Positions 8,915-17,227 of a stretch of DNA of 46,966 nt are shown piece after piece. The notes under the pieces were generated by a model. It had not been told where the DNA came from and did not search any database. It saw only the letters and a list, made by a program, of their open reading frames with translations. Position 1 is the stretch's first letter. Every line of letters begins with the position of its first letter. The translations under genes were made by a program, and so were the position numbers. The DNA is taken from contig JBBPIN010000018.1 in the NCBI GenBank assembly GCA_038040285.1, positions 1 to 46,966 of the forward strand, given 5' to 3'. The stretch is from Mayfieldus sp038040285. GTDB lineage: Bacteria > Actinomycetota > Thermoleophilia > Solirubrobacterales > 70-9.

Positions 8915-9040
8915 GTGGACTGGGTCGTTCAGATCGGGCTGGTGGAGTTGGCGGTCGGCGGGTTGCTCGGCTGGGCGATGGTCGCGCAGCTCGAGTCGCC
9001 GCCTGACATGCATGTGCCGCGGCGCAACGCCGCGGCAAAC
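8915..9040 (+). pseudogene. possible remnant of a small membrane protein gene
   Basis: From a GTG at 8915 the frame reads a hydrophobic, membrane-like start (DWVVQIGLVELAVGGLLGW) and then loses protein-like character as it enters the hairpin at 9015 and the 3' end of the opposite gene. The N-terminal segment reads like one transmembrane helix. Either this is a truncated copy of a small membrane-protein gene left between thrB and the terminator, or chance. Confidence is low. Confidence 0.22.
9015..9037. terminator. 10-bp perfect GC hairpin between convergent genes
   Basis: TGCCGCGGCG, loop CAA, CGCCGCGGCA: a perfect 10-bp stem with a 3-nt loop, 5 bp beyond the stop of the minus-strand NTF2-like gene and about 120 bp beyond thrB. 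Neither side has a long T-run, so it is a hairpin-type, possibly bidirectional, terminator for two convergent transcripts. Confidence 0.6.
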
Positions 9041-9041
9041 A

Positions 9042-9476
9042 TCATTCGAGCAATCCCACCTGGCGCAGGATCGAGACCGAGTCGGAGTAGACGTCCTTGC
9101 GCTTCACCAGCCCGTCCTCGAACGGGATCACGTCGAGGCCGTCCCAGCTCACGGTGTTCCCGGTCGGCTCGGCCTCCAGCTCGCCGCGGCGCATCGTGTT
9201 CGCGTGGGTCGCGGTGGCCGTCCACTCCTGCACAACCAGCCCGTCGCGCACGTAGAGCCGCCGAGTTGAGAAGTTGATGTCGGGCCAGGTTTCGAAGATC
9301 GCGCCGATGTGGCCTCGCGCCTCCTCGCCGCTGGCCGACTCGCCCGCGGTGTGGTTGTCGAACACCATGTCGGGGGCGTGCATCGACATGATCACGTCGA
9401 GGTCGTGGGCGTTCCACGCCTCGTTGTAGCAGTCGATCGCTTCCTGCAGTGCCGGCGGCGCGTCCTTGTCGCTCAT
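9042..9476 (-). CDS. NTF2-like/SnoaL-like ester cyclase family protein
   Basis: 144 residues with the NTF2 cone fold: an N-terminal helix (LQEAIDCYNEAWNAHDLDVIMSMHAPD, about residues 10-36), then beta strands with FDNHTAGE, FETWPDINFSTRRLYV and the closing strand PFEDGLVKRKDVYSD. It resembles SnoaL-like polyketide cyclases, but members of this superfamily have many roles and no catalytic residue assignment is safe here. AGGAGAGG lies just upstream of the ATG. It is divergent from the cupin gene, sharing a 64-bp spacer. Confidence 0.8.
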   Translation of the reverse strand: MSDKDAPPALQEAIDCYNEAWNAHDLDVIMSMHAPDMVFDNHTAGESASGEEARGHIGAIFETWPDINFSTRRLYVRDGLVVQEWTATATHANTMRRGELEAEPTGNTVSWDGLDVIPFEDGLVKRKDVYSDSVSILRQVGLLE

Positions 9477-9540
9477 TTCGATCCTCTCCTCGGTCCGATG
9501 ACGATAATCCTTCCATCCCGAGCGACGAGAGGAGATTGCG

Positions 9541-9921
9541 ATGACCGAGGGCGACGGCTACACGATCCTCAACCGCGACGAGTTCGAGCAGATGGAGGGG
9601 TCGGGGGAGTGCAGTTGGGGACTGGCGCGCAAGTCGCTTGGGGTGCACGCTTTTGGGATGAACATGGTCGAGATCGGCCCCGGCGGCCAGATCCCCGAGC
9701 ACGACGAGAGCCAGCGCGACCACGAGGAGGTGTTCATCGTCTGGGAGGGCGATGGCACCGCGGTGATCGACGGCACCGAGTCCGAGGCGCCGGCGGGCAC
9801 GTTCGTGCGCGTCTCGCCCGAGGTGCGCCGCACGATTCGCAACGACGGAGACAGCAAAGTCCAGGTGCTGATCGTCTCGGCTCCCCGCAGCAGCGGCTAT
9901 GAGCCGATGGGGTGGGGCTAG
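9541..9921 (+). CDS. cupin domain protein
   Basis: 126 residues, single cupin barrel. IGPGGQIPEHDESQRDHEEV (about residues 44-63) matches cupin motif 1 with His/Glu metal-ligand candidates, and the second motif region APAGTFVRVSPEVRRTIRND (about 82-101) follows; the usual motif-2 His is not obvious. The substrate is unknown. GAGAGGAG sits 5 nt before the ATG, and GATAAT at 9503-9508 could be the -10 of its promoter. The stop overlaps the convergent ParA-like gene by 4 nt. Confidence 0.85.
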   Translation: MTEGDGYTILNRDEFEQMEGSGECSWGLARKSLGVHAFGMNMVEIGPGGQIPEHDESQRDHEEVFIVWEGDGTAVIDGTESEAPAGTFVRVSPEVRRTIRNDGDSKVQVLIVSAPRSSGYEPMGWG

Positions 9922-10706
9922 GCAGGCGTTAGTTCGACCGCCATCGCCTCGACCCGCTCGCGCTGCTCCGACATCTCCAGCCGCTCGAAGATCTCTGTGG
10001 CCAGCCTCAGGTAGTCGACGCCGCGGTCCGGGCGGTAATCGAGGATCGGGACCGCCCGCTCGGACGATTCGGCATACGCGATCGAGCGGCGGATCACGGT
10101 CTCGAAGGTGGGCGGGAAGTGCTGCTTGAGAGTGTCCAACGTTTCGCGGGCGTGCCGGGTACGCATGTTGGCGATGTTGAGCACCACGCCGAGCACGTCG
10201 AGCTCCGGATTGAGGTTCTCGCTCGCCAGCGCGACGACCTCCAGCGCCTGCTCGACTCCCTGTAGCGAGAAGTACTCGGCCTCGGCGCTGAGCAGCGCCC
10301 AGTCGGCGGCGACGAGGGCGTTGACGGTGAGCAGGCCGAGGGTCGGGGGGCAGTCGATGAGGATCGCGTCGTAGCGCCGCTTCGCCTCGCGCAGCGCGTT
10401 TCGCATCGTCAGCTCGCGGCCCATCTTGCCGGAGAGGACCAGCTCCGCCTCGGCGAGCCCGAGGTTGGCGGGGATGACCCCGTCGTGGATCGCGTCCACC
10501 GCCTTCGCCTGCCCGGTCAGCACCTCGCCGAGCGTCGGCTGCGCCTCGGGGTCGGTGTCGAAGTAGTCGGAGAGGTTGCCCTGCGGATCACCGTCGACGG
10601 CCAGCGTGCTGAGCCCGACGCGCTCGAAGATGTCGACCAGCGAGCGGGTCATCGTGGTCTTGCCGGTGCCGCCCTTCTGGGAGAGGATCGCGATCGTCAG
10701 CGCCAC
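9918..10706 (-). CDS. ParA/Soj-family ATPase (orphan)
   Basis: 262 residues from GTG. The deviant Walker A KGGTGKTT (about residues 11-18) with signature lysine, Walker A' VDGDPQGNLSDY (about 38-49), and Walker B ILIDCPPTLGLL (about 115-126) define a ParA/MinD ATPase. These proteins position DNA, plasmids or large complexes using ATP-dependent dimerisation. There is no ParB or parS-like neighbour; the gene stands between a cupin and a lipoprotein gene. It could therefore be an orphan ParA serving another cargo rather than the chromosomal Soj. Confidence 0.9.
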   Translation of the reverse strand: MALTIAILSQKGGTGKTTMTRSLVDIFERVGLSTLAVDGDPQGNLSDYFDTDPEAQPTLGEVLTGQAKAVDAIHDGVIPANLGLAEAELVLSGKMGRELTMRNALREAKRRYDAILIDCPPTLGLLTVNALVAADWALLSAEAEYFSLQGVEQALEVVALASENLNPELDVLGVVLNIANMRTRHARETLDTLKQHFPPTFETVIRRSIAYAESSERAVPILDYRPDRGVDYLRLATEIFERLEMSEQRERVEAMAVELTPA

Positions 10707-10762
10707 GCGGCGACTCTAACCGGGCGTTCGAGCGGCTGCACGACAAACGCCGATTTGGCCAC

Positions 10763-10768
10763 TAGGGT
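10763..10768 (+). promoter_or_regulatory. -10-like TAGGGT just before the DUF3352-like gene
   Basis: TANNNT hexamer ending 6 nt before the GTG at 10775, with no ribosome-binding site between. The spacing fits a leaderless transcript. No good -35 is visible. Confidence 0.4.
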
Positions 10769-10774
10769 GGGCCC

Positions 10775-12422
10775 GTGCGCCGGTGTCTCGTCCTGCTATT
10801 CGCGGCCTCGTACGTCTTCCTGCTCGGATGTGGAGGTGGCAGCTCGGACCAGACCAGTCTGGACCGCGAGCTGTCCTATCTGCCCAAGGATGTGACCACC
10901 GTTGTCGTCGTCTCGACCGACCTCGGCAGCAAGTCATTCAAGGATGCCGGCCAGTCGCTGGTGCCGGCCGTCACCGACCAGCCACCGGGGGACATCGAGG
11001 AGCTCCTGAGCCGGGCGGTCGACTCGGGATCGGAGCTCTCCTACGACGCCGAGGTTGCACCGCTGCTCGGAAATCCGATCGTGATCGGCACCTCGGACCC
11101 CGAGGGCCTGGTCACGCAGGGGATCAGCTCGTTCGGGGGCCCCGACTTCGTGGTGACGTTCGAGACCGACACCGGCAGGGTGCGTGACCTGCTCGATGCT
11201 TCCCCCTTTTGGTCGAGAAGCAGGGCGAGGAGGAGGGCGCTGACATTTACAGCGACCAAGACGGCACGTTCTGGCTCGGGCTCGACGGCGACGTCGCCGT
11301 CGTGACCGGCGAGCGGGGGGACCTGCTGGACGCGCTCGCCCAGGCCAACGGCGGCGATGGGTTCAGCGAGGCCGATTTCAACAAGGCGCTCGAGGGCCTC
11401 CCGAAGGACGCCCCGGTGCGGGCTTACGCCGACGTCACCCGCCTGCGCGAGATCCCCCAGGTGCGGCCGCTGACCAAGCTTCCCTGGTTCGACGCGCTGC
11501 GCACCGCCGGAGCCGCGCTGACCGTCAGCGGCAAGTCGGTCGTCGCCGATGGGGTGGCCAATACCGATCCGAAGGGTCTCAGCCCGACCGACCTGCCGCT
11601 GCCACCTGGTGACAACACTCCAGAGATAGTGCGCGAGAAGGGAAAAATCTCCGGCGCCAGCATCAATCAGAGCCAAACGACGACGTTCCTGCTCAAGGCG
11701 TTGCAGGTGGCGTTCCCCGACTCGCAGTTCGTCCAGGACGTCAAGCGGGTCGAGCGACACCTCAAGATCGACTTCGAGCGCCAGGTGCTGAGGCAGTTCA
11801 ACGGACCCAGTGCCTCGCTGTTGAAGCTGCCCGAGCCGCAGCCACCGGTGGTATATGGGCCGACCGGCCCGACGGTGCCGACCCCCCGAGAGGACGAGTT
11901 CGCCGCCCGCAGCAAGGTCAGCGATCCCGCCCGCCTGGCTGGCGTCATGAGCAGTCTGGCCCGGGACCTCGGGCCCCTGGTCGAGGACCTCCAGGGTCTG
12001 CAATCCGAGGGACTCGCGGCGCTCTTCCTCGTCGCTCCCGACGCACCGATTCGCCCTGGGGTGCTGCCTCGCGGCCCGATAAAGGTCGAGACGATCGCCG
12101 GCCAGCGCAACTTCTACCGAATCTCCGGCCTCGCGGCCGGGGTGCCGTATGGATCGCCGACGCCGGTGCCCGACCAGGTGGTCTTCGGCCTCGTCGGTGA
12201 TCAATTCGTCGTCGGTTCCAACCTGCGGCTGGCGAAGCAGATCGCCCACGCGAAGAGCACGCCCGCCGAGGGCGTTAGTGGAGCCAGCGTGCTGGAGGCG
12301 GAGCTTTCGGTGCTCGAGTCCGGGAGTGACAGCTTCCTGGTGGGTGTTCCCGGCACGGTCAGCGCATCGTGCAGGCGAGCCTCTCGCAGCTGCGCGGTGA
12401 GCTTCGGATCAAGCTGCGCTGA
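10775..12422 (+). pseudogene. DUF3352-like lipoprotein, interrupted by two frameshifts
   Basis: Three frames read in order give one protein of about 548 residues. The first segment starts at GTG 10775 with a signal peptide and lipobox LLGC, then YLPKDVTTVVVVSTDLGS and a SYDAEVAPLLGNPIVIG segment typical of DUF3352-like proteins. At about 11201-11211 (TCCCCCTTTT) the reading passes to the +1-base-insertion frame (VEKQGEEEG...) and continues to about 12355. There a second one-base shift restores a natural ending (RIVQASLSQLRGELRIKLR) with TGA at 12420-12422. Each shift is explained by loss of one base, the first in a homopolymer. The function of the family is unknown; it would be a surface lipoprotein. 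Sequencing error is a real alternative to true decay. Confidence 0.75.
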
Positions 12423-12470
12423 GCGCCGGTCACCCGCAAATTGCGGCTTTCTGAGGCGGATCGGCCCGGG

Positions 12471-12497
12471 TTGGCCGCCGCCCCGCGAGCCTATACT
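12471..12497 (+). promoter_or_regulatory. candidate gltB promoter (TTGGCC ... TATACT)
   Basis: TATACT at 12492-12497 is a good -10; TTGGCC at 12471-12476 could be the -35 with a short 15-bp spacer. It would give a leader of about 55 nt before the gltB GTG. It is the most AT-rich hexamer in the 137-bp spacer. Confidence 0.45.
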
Positions 12498-12559
12498 GTG
12501 CCCCCCCTGCAACCCCGTCGCGTGCCCGCTCGAAGAAGGCGCGGAACCCGGAGGTATCA

Positions 12560-15500
12560 GTGGCACCCACCCAGTCTCGTCAGCGCTTCTCGCCGGAGCG
12601 CGCCTACCGTCCCCGCGTCTCGCCACCGAGCGTCGAGGACAAGGACGCTTGTGCGATCTATGCATCCGTCCGGCGCGACGCCACTCCCAGCCACGCCCCG
12701 CTCGAGCTGGCGATCAGCTCGCTTCAGAAGATGCTCCACCGGGCCGGGAACGTGGACGGCGAGGGCGACGGCTGCGGCCTTCTGGTCGACATCCCGCGCC
12801 GCATCTGGGCCGAGGAGGTGCGCTCCGGAGGTCACAACCCGGCGCTGACGCTCGACGACGCGTTCGCCGTCGGCCACTTCTTCGTCGAGCGCCCGCAGGA
12901 TCTCGAGCGGGTCAAGCACGGCGCCCGGGAGATCCTCGGCCAAGGCGGCTTCCGCATCCTCGCCGAGCGCACAGGCGCCGTCGAGTCGCCGGCGCTGGGC
13001 TCGACCGCGCGCGAGGAAGAGCCGCACTTCTGGCAGGTGGCGGGGTTGGTCGCCGATGCGGAGCGTCGCAACCACGTGCTCTTCGACCTGATGATCGAGC
13101 TGGAGCGAAAGCTCGGCATCCACATTCCCTCGTTTTCGGCCTCGACCTGCGTCTACAAGGTGATGGGTGCGCCCTCGGTGCTGGGTGGGTACTACCCCGA
13201 CCTGCATGACGAGCGCTTCGAGACGATCGGCTGCTTCGGGCACAACCGCTACTCGACCAACACCTGGCCCTCGTTCAGGCGTGTGCAGCCGTTCTCGGTC
13301 CTCGGCCACAACGGCGAGATCAACACGATCACCCAGCTGCGCCAGGAGGCGAAGATGCTCGGCGTTCCGATCGATCCGGGCAACTCGGACTCGCAGGACC
13401 TCAACCGCACGATCGACACCCTGGTGCGTCGCGGCGGGCTCAGCCTCGCCGAGGCGATGGAGATGGTGGTGCCCCCGATCGTCGACGAGATCCGCGGCCT
13501 CCCGGCGGAGCTGCACAGCTTCTACATGTACCTGCGACAGGCCATGGGCCCCTTCGCCCAGGGCCCGGTGGCGCTGATTGCCCGCCACCAGGACGAGTGC
13601 GTGTTCTCGGCCGACGCGCTGGGCCTGCGCCCGCTGTGGCAGGTCGAGACGGCCGATGACTTCGTGTTCAGCTCCGAGCCCGGCGTCGTCTCGGTCCACG
13701 ACATGGTCGCCGAGCCGAAGCCGCTGGCACCGGGCGAGAAGGCACTGGTGCTGATCGACCGCGAGCGAAAGCAGAGCGTGCTGCACCCCCACGATCAGAT
13801 GCAGCGGCTGGTCCGCGATCGCTGGCTGGAGCGGACCGGCGATACCGAGGTCGCGTCCTACGACCGGGCGTTGGAGACCGGCGGCCCGCTGGAGGGCGAG
13901 GAGATCCCCGGCTACGCCGAGGCGGGGCCGGAAGAGCCGGTCAAGGTCGAGGACCGAGTCCTGGCCGGGTTCGGCTGGCAGCGCGACGACGTCAAGCTGG
14001 TCCAGCAGATGGCCTCCAACGGGGCCGAGCCGATCGGCTCGCTGGGTTACGACGGCCCGCTCGCGGCGCTCTCGCCAGAGCGCCAGAATCTCGCCGACTA
14101 CTTCAAGGAGACGGTGGCGGTGGTCACCAACCCGGCGATCGACCGCGAACGCGAGATCGAGCACTTCTCGCCCCGCGCCGTGTTCGGCCGCCGCCCCTCG
14201 ATCTCGGCGCCGGGCGAGGACACTGCGACGGTCGAGACCTCGTTCCCGGTGATCCTCGGCGGCCACCACGACATGGCCCCGCTATCCGACAGCACCTATC
14301 GCAGGATCGCGCGCGAGCACAAGACCTATCTGCTCGAGGACCTCTGGGAGCAGTTCAGGGGCCGCACCGCGGCCGTCGACATCTCGCTGCTCGAGTCGGA
14401 GACCACCCAGGGCGCGATCGAGCGCCTCAAGCAGGAGGCCGTGAAGGCGGTCCGCCACGGCGCCGAGCTGCTCGTGCTCACCGACCGCACCGTCTACGAC
14501 GGCGAGCGCCGCTACGTCGATCCGCACCTCGCCGTCTCCGCCGTCGATCAGGCGCTGAAGCAGTTCAAGGTCGAGCCCGACGAGGAGAACCTGCGCCGGC
14601 GCTGCGCGATCGTTCTGCGCTCTGCGGCGCTGCGCAACGTCCACGACGTGATGCTCGGGCTGGGGCTCGGCGCCAACGGAGTCTGTCCGTACGTGATGGT
14701 CGAAGTGATCTGCGTCGAGGACTACGAGGACGACGTCTCCAACCTGGCCAGCGCGCTGCGCAAGGGCATCGAGAAGGTGATCTCGACGATCGGCATCCAC
14801 GAGGTGCGCGGCTACGCGCGCTCGTTCTCCTCGATCGGCGTGAAGCCGGAGCTGGCCGAGATCTTCCAGACCGAGGCGTTCGCAGCCTCAGAGAAGGGCG
14901 GGGTCGGCTTCTCCGATCTCGACGGCGAGGCCGGTCAGCGCCAGCGCGTGCTGGCCGGCGAGGAGGAGGCCAAGCCCGCCAAGACCTTCCGCTTCTATCC
15001 CAAGGTCTACAAGGCGGCCGTCGCGACCGCCAACGGCTCGGGGCCCTACGAGGAGTACTCGCAGAAGGTGCGCGACCTCGAGAAGGAGCACCCGATCTCG
15101 ATGCGTCACATCATGGCCGTAAAGGGCGATCGGGAGCCGATCGAGCCGGATGGGGTCGACGCGAGCGTTGGCCACCACGACTACCCGGTGGTGATCTCCT
15201 CGATGAGCTTCGGCTCGCAGTCCGAGCCCGCTTTCCGTGCCTACGCCGCTGCGGCGAAGGCGATCAACATCCTCTGCATCAACGGCGAGGGTGGCGAGAT
15301 TCAGGACATGTACGGGGAATACCGCAAGTGGCGCGGTCAGCAAGTCGCCTCGGGCCGCTTCGGGGTCTCGGCCGAGATGCTCAACTCCTCCTACGTCGCC
15401 GAGATCAAGATCGGCCAGGGCGCCAAGCCCGGCGAGGGCGGACACCTGCCGGGCAAGAAGGTCTCCGAGAAGGTCGCCGCGGCCCGCAACGCCTCCGCCG

Positions 15501-17212
15501 GAACCGACCTGATCTCGCCCTCCAACAACCACGACCTCTACTCGATCGAGGACCTTGCGGAGCTGATCGACGAGCTGAAGACGGTCAACCCCGACCTGCG
15601 GGTGTCGGTCAAGGTCCCGGTGGTGCCGAACGTGGGCACGATCGGGCTCGGGATCGCCAAGGCCGGCGCCGACATCATCACCCTCTCGGGCTTCGAGGGG
15701 GGGACCGGAGCGGCCCGCCAGCATGCCCTGCGCCACGTCGGCCTTCCCTCGGACATCGGCACCCGCGCCGTGCACCGGGCGCTGATGGAGGCCGGGATCC
15801 GCAACCGGGTCGAGATCTGGGCCGACGGCGGCTACCGCCACGCCCACGACGTCGTGAAGCTGCACTGCATGGGCGCCAACCGGGTCGCCTTCGGCACCCT
15901 GGCGATGGTCTCGCTCGGCTGCACGATCTGCCGCGGCTGCCAGCTCGACACCTGCCACGTCGGGATCGCGACCCAGATCGAGACAGTCGAGCAGGCCCAG
16001 GAGCACGGGCTGAAGAAGTTCACCCCGCAGGAGGTCGACAACGCGGCGGAGAATTGCGCCCGCTTCTTCTCGGCGATGGGAGAGGAGGTCAAGGAGGTCG
16101 TCGCCTCTCTGGGCTACGAGCGCGCCCAGGACCTGGTCGGCCGCTACGACCTGCTCGAGCAGGTCTCCCACCAGGAGCGGCTCGATCTCACCGAGCTGAT
16201 CACCCCGCTGGAGGAGTACCTCGACCTCGAGCCGATCGATCTTCCGGTCGCCGAGGAGGTGATGGCCGAGGCGCGGGCGGAGGCCGGCTTGGTGGTCTCG
16301 CGGCCGATTCGAATGGTGCCCAAGCAGGCCTCGGCGCAGATCGCATCGCTCGCCGACGAGGTGTGCTCGGGCAAGGCGATCCACCAGGAGTTCCCGCGTC
16401 CCACTGACGCCAACGACCGCGTCTTGGGCACCGAGCTTTCGGGTGCGATATCGCGAGCCCGCATCTTCGATGGCGGTCCGGAGTCATCCGACGACGTGCT
16501 GGCGGAGCTGAGCTTCAACGGCGGCTCGGTCGCCGGCCAGGGATTCGGGGCCTTCAACGCCTACGGCGTCGTCTGCCGGGTCGAGGGCGGGGCACAGGAC
16601 GGCGTCGGCAAGGGGATGCTGGGCGGGACCGTCTCGATCCTCAAGGGCAAGGGCGCGAAGGGCGAGCGGGTCAACGGCTCGGTCGGCAAGTCGTTCGCCT
16701 ACGGGGCCCAGCGGGGCCGCCTTTTCGTGCAGGGTTCGGCCGACTCGCGCTTCTGCATCCGGCTGTCCGGAGCCGACATCGTCCTCGGCGGTGAGCCGGC
16801 TGAGCCGATCGACGACTCGCGAGGCTGCATCGTCGATCGCGCCAACGCGAAGGGCTTTGCCTTCGAGTACATGACCTCGGGCCGCGCTGTGGTGCTCGGC
16901 GACATCGGCCCCTGGGCCTGCGCCGGGATGACCGGCGGGCGGGTCTACGTGCGAATCAACGCCTTCGGGCTCGATCGCGAGGCGATCGAGCGGCGGCTGG
17001 GGGAGGGTGCCCTGGTCGAGCTGGAGGAGCTCGACGCCGAGGGTCAGCTCGACCTCGAGGACCTGCTCGGCCACTACGCCGAGGAGCTGCGGGTCACCGC
17101 CCAGGACTCAGAGGCCGACCGCGTGCTCGAGCTTGCGGCCTCGGCCAAGGACAACTTCCTGCAGGTCGTGCCGCACCGGGTCCAGGCGGACCCCTCGATC
17201 TCGACCGAGTAG
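12560..17212 (+). CDS. gltB: glutamate synthase large subunit
   Basis: 1550 residues, full length for the alpha subunit of NADPH-GOGAT, which transfers the glutamine amide to 2-oxoglutarate. The N-terminal class-II glutamine amidotransferase begins at Cys31 (DACAIYAS) after a short propeptide. CFGHNRYSTNTWPSF marks its substrate loop. The central and FMN domains follow, with ISSMSFGSQSEPAFRA and GEGGEIQDMYG. The 3Fe-4S cluster cysteines are in CTICRGCQLDTCHVG, matching C-x5-C-x4-C. The C-terminal GXGXG beta-helix ends the protein (GMLGGTVSILKGKGAKG region). GGAGG lies 5-6 nt before the GTG. No gltD small subunit is in the window. It is convergent with the coiled-coil gene, 15 bp apart. Confidence 0.97.
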   Translation: MAPTQSRQRFSPERAYRPRVSPPSVEDKDACAIYASVRRDATPSHAPLELAISSLQKMLHRAGNVDGEGDGCGLLVDIPRRIWAEEVRSGGHNPALTLDDAFAVGHFFVERPQDLERVKHGAREILGQGGFRILAERTGAVESPALGSTAREEEPHFWQVAGLVADAERRNHVLFDLMIELERKLGIHIPSFSASTCVYKVMGAPSVLGGYYPDLHDERFETIGCFGHNRYSTNTWPSFRRVQPFSVLGHNGEINTITQLRQEAKMLGVPIDPGNSDSQDLNRTIDTLVRRGGLSLAEAMEMVVPPIVDEIRGLPAELHSFYMYLRQAMGPFAQGPVALIARHQDECVFSADALGLRPLWQVETADDFVFSSEPGVVSVHDMVAEPKPLAPGEKALVLIDRERKQSVLHPHDQMQRLVRDRWLERTGDTEVASYDRALETGGPLEGEEIPGYAEAGPEEPVKVEDRVLAGFGWQRDDVKLVQQMASNGAEPIGSLGYDGPLAALSPERQNLADYFKETVAVVTNPAIDREREIEHFSPRAVFGRRPSISAPGEDTATVETSFPVILGGHHDMAPLSDSTYRRIAREHKTYLLEDLWEQFRGRTAAVDISLLESETTQGAIERLKQEAVKAVRHGAELLVLTDRTVYDGERRYVDPHLAVSAVDQALKQFKVEPDEENLRRRCAIVLRSAALRNVHDVMLGLGLGANGVCPYVMVEVICVEDYEDDVSNLASALRKGIEKVISTIGIHEVRGYARSFSSIGVKPELAEIFQTEAFAASEKGGVGFSDLDGEAGQRQRVLAGEEEAKPAKTFRFYPKVYKAAVATANGSGPYEEYSQKVRDLEKEHPISMRHIMAVKGDREPIEPDGVDASVGHHDYPVVISSMSFGSQSEPAFRAYAAAAKAINILCINGEGGEIQDMYGEYRKWRGQQVASGRFGVSAEMLNSSYVAEIKIGQGAKPGEGGHLPGKKVSEKVAAARNASAGTDLISPSNNHDLYSIEDLAELIDELKTVNPDLRVSVKVPVVPNVGTIGLGIAKAGADIITLSGFEGGTGAARQHALRHVGLPSDIGTRAVHRALMEAGIRNRVEIWADGGYRHAHDVVKLHCMGANRVAFGTLAMVSLGCTICRGCQLDTCHVGIATQIETVEQAQEHGLKKFTPQEVDNAAENCARFFSAMGEEVKEVVASLGYERAQDLVGRYDLLEQVSHQERLDLTELITPLEEYLDLEPIDLPVAEEVMAEARAEAGLVVSRPIRMVPKQASAQIASLADEVCSGKAIHQEFPRPTDANDRVLGTELSGAISRARIFDGGPESSDDVLAELSFNGGSVAGQGFGAFNAYGVVCRVEGGAQDGVGKGMLGGTVSILKGKGAKGERVNGSVGKSFAYGAQRGRLFVQGSADSRFCIRLSGADIVLGGEPAEPIDDSRGCIVDRANAKGFAFEYMTSGRAVVLGDIGPWACAGMTGGRVYVRINAFGLDREAIERRLGEGALVELEELDAEGQLDLEDLLGHYAEELRVTAQDSEADRVLELAASAKDNFLQVVPHRVQADPSISTE

Positions 17213-17227
17213 GGCGAAAGACCCAGC

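Noticed and set aside
12557..14269. Long minus-strand open frame over gltB
   Set aside because: Antisense shadow of a clear gene with no recognisable domain.
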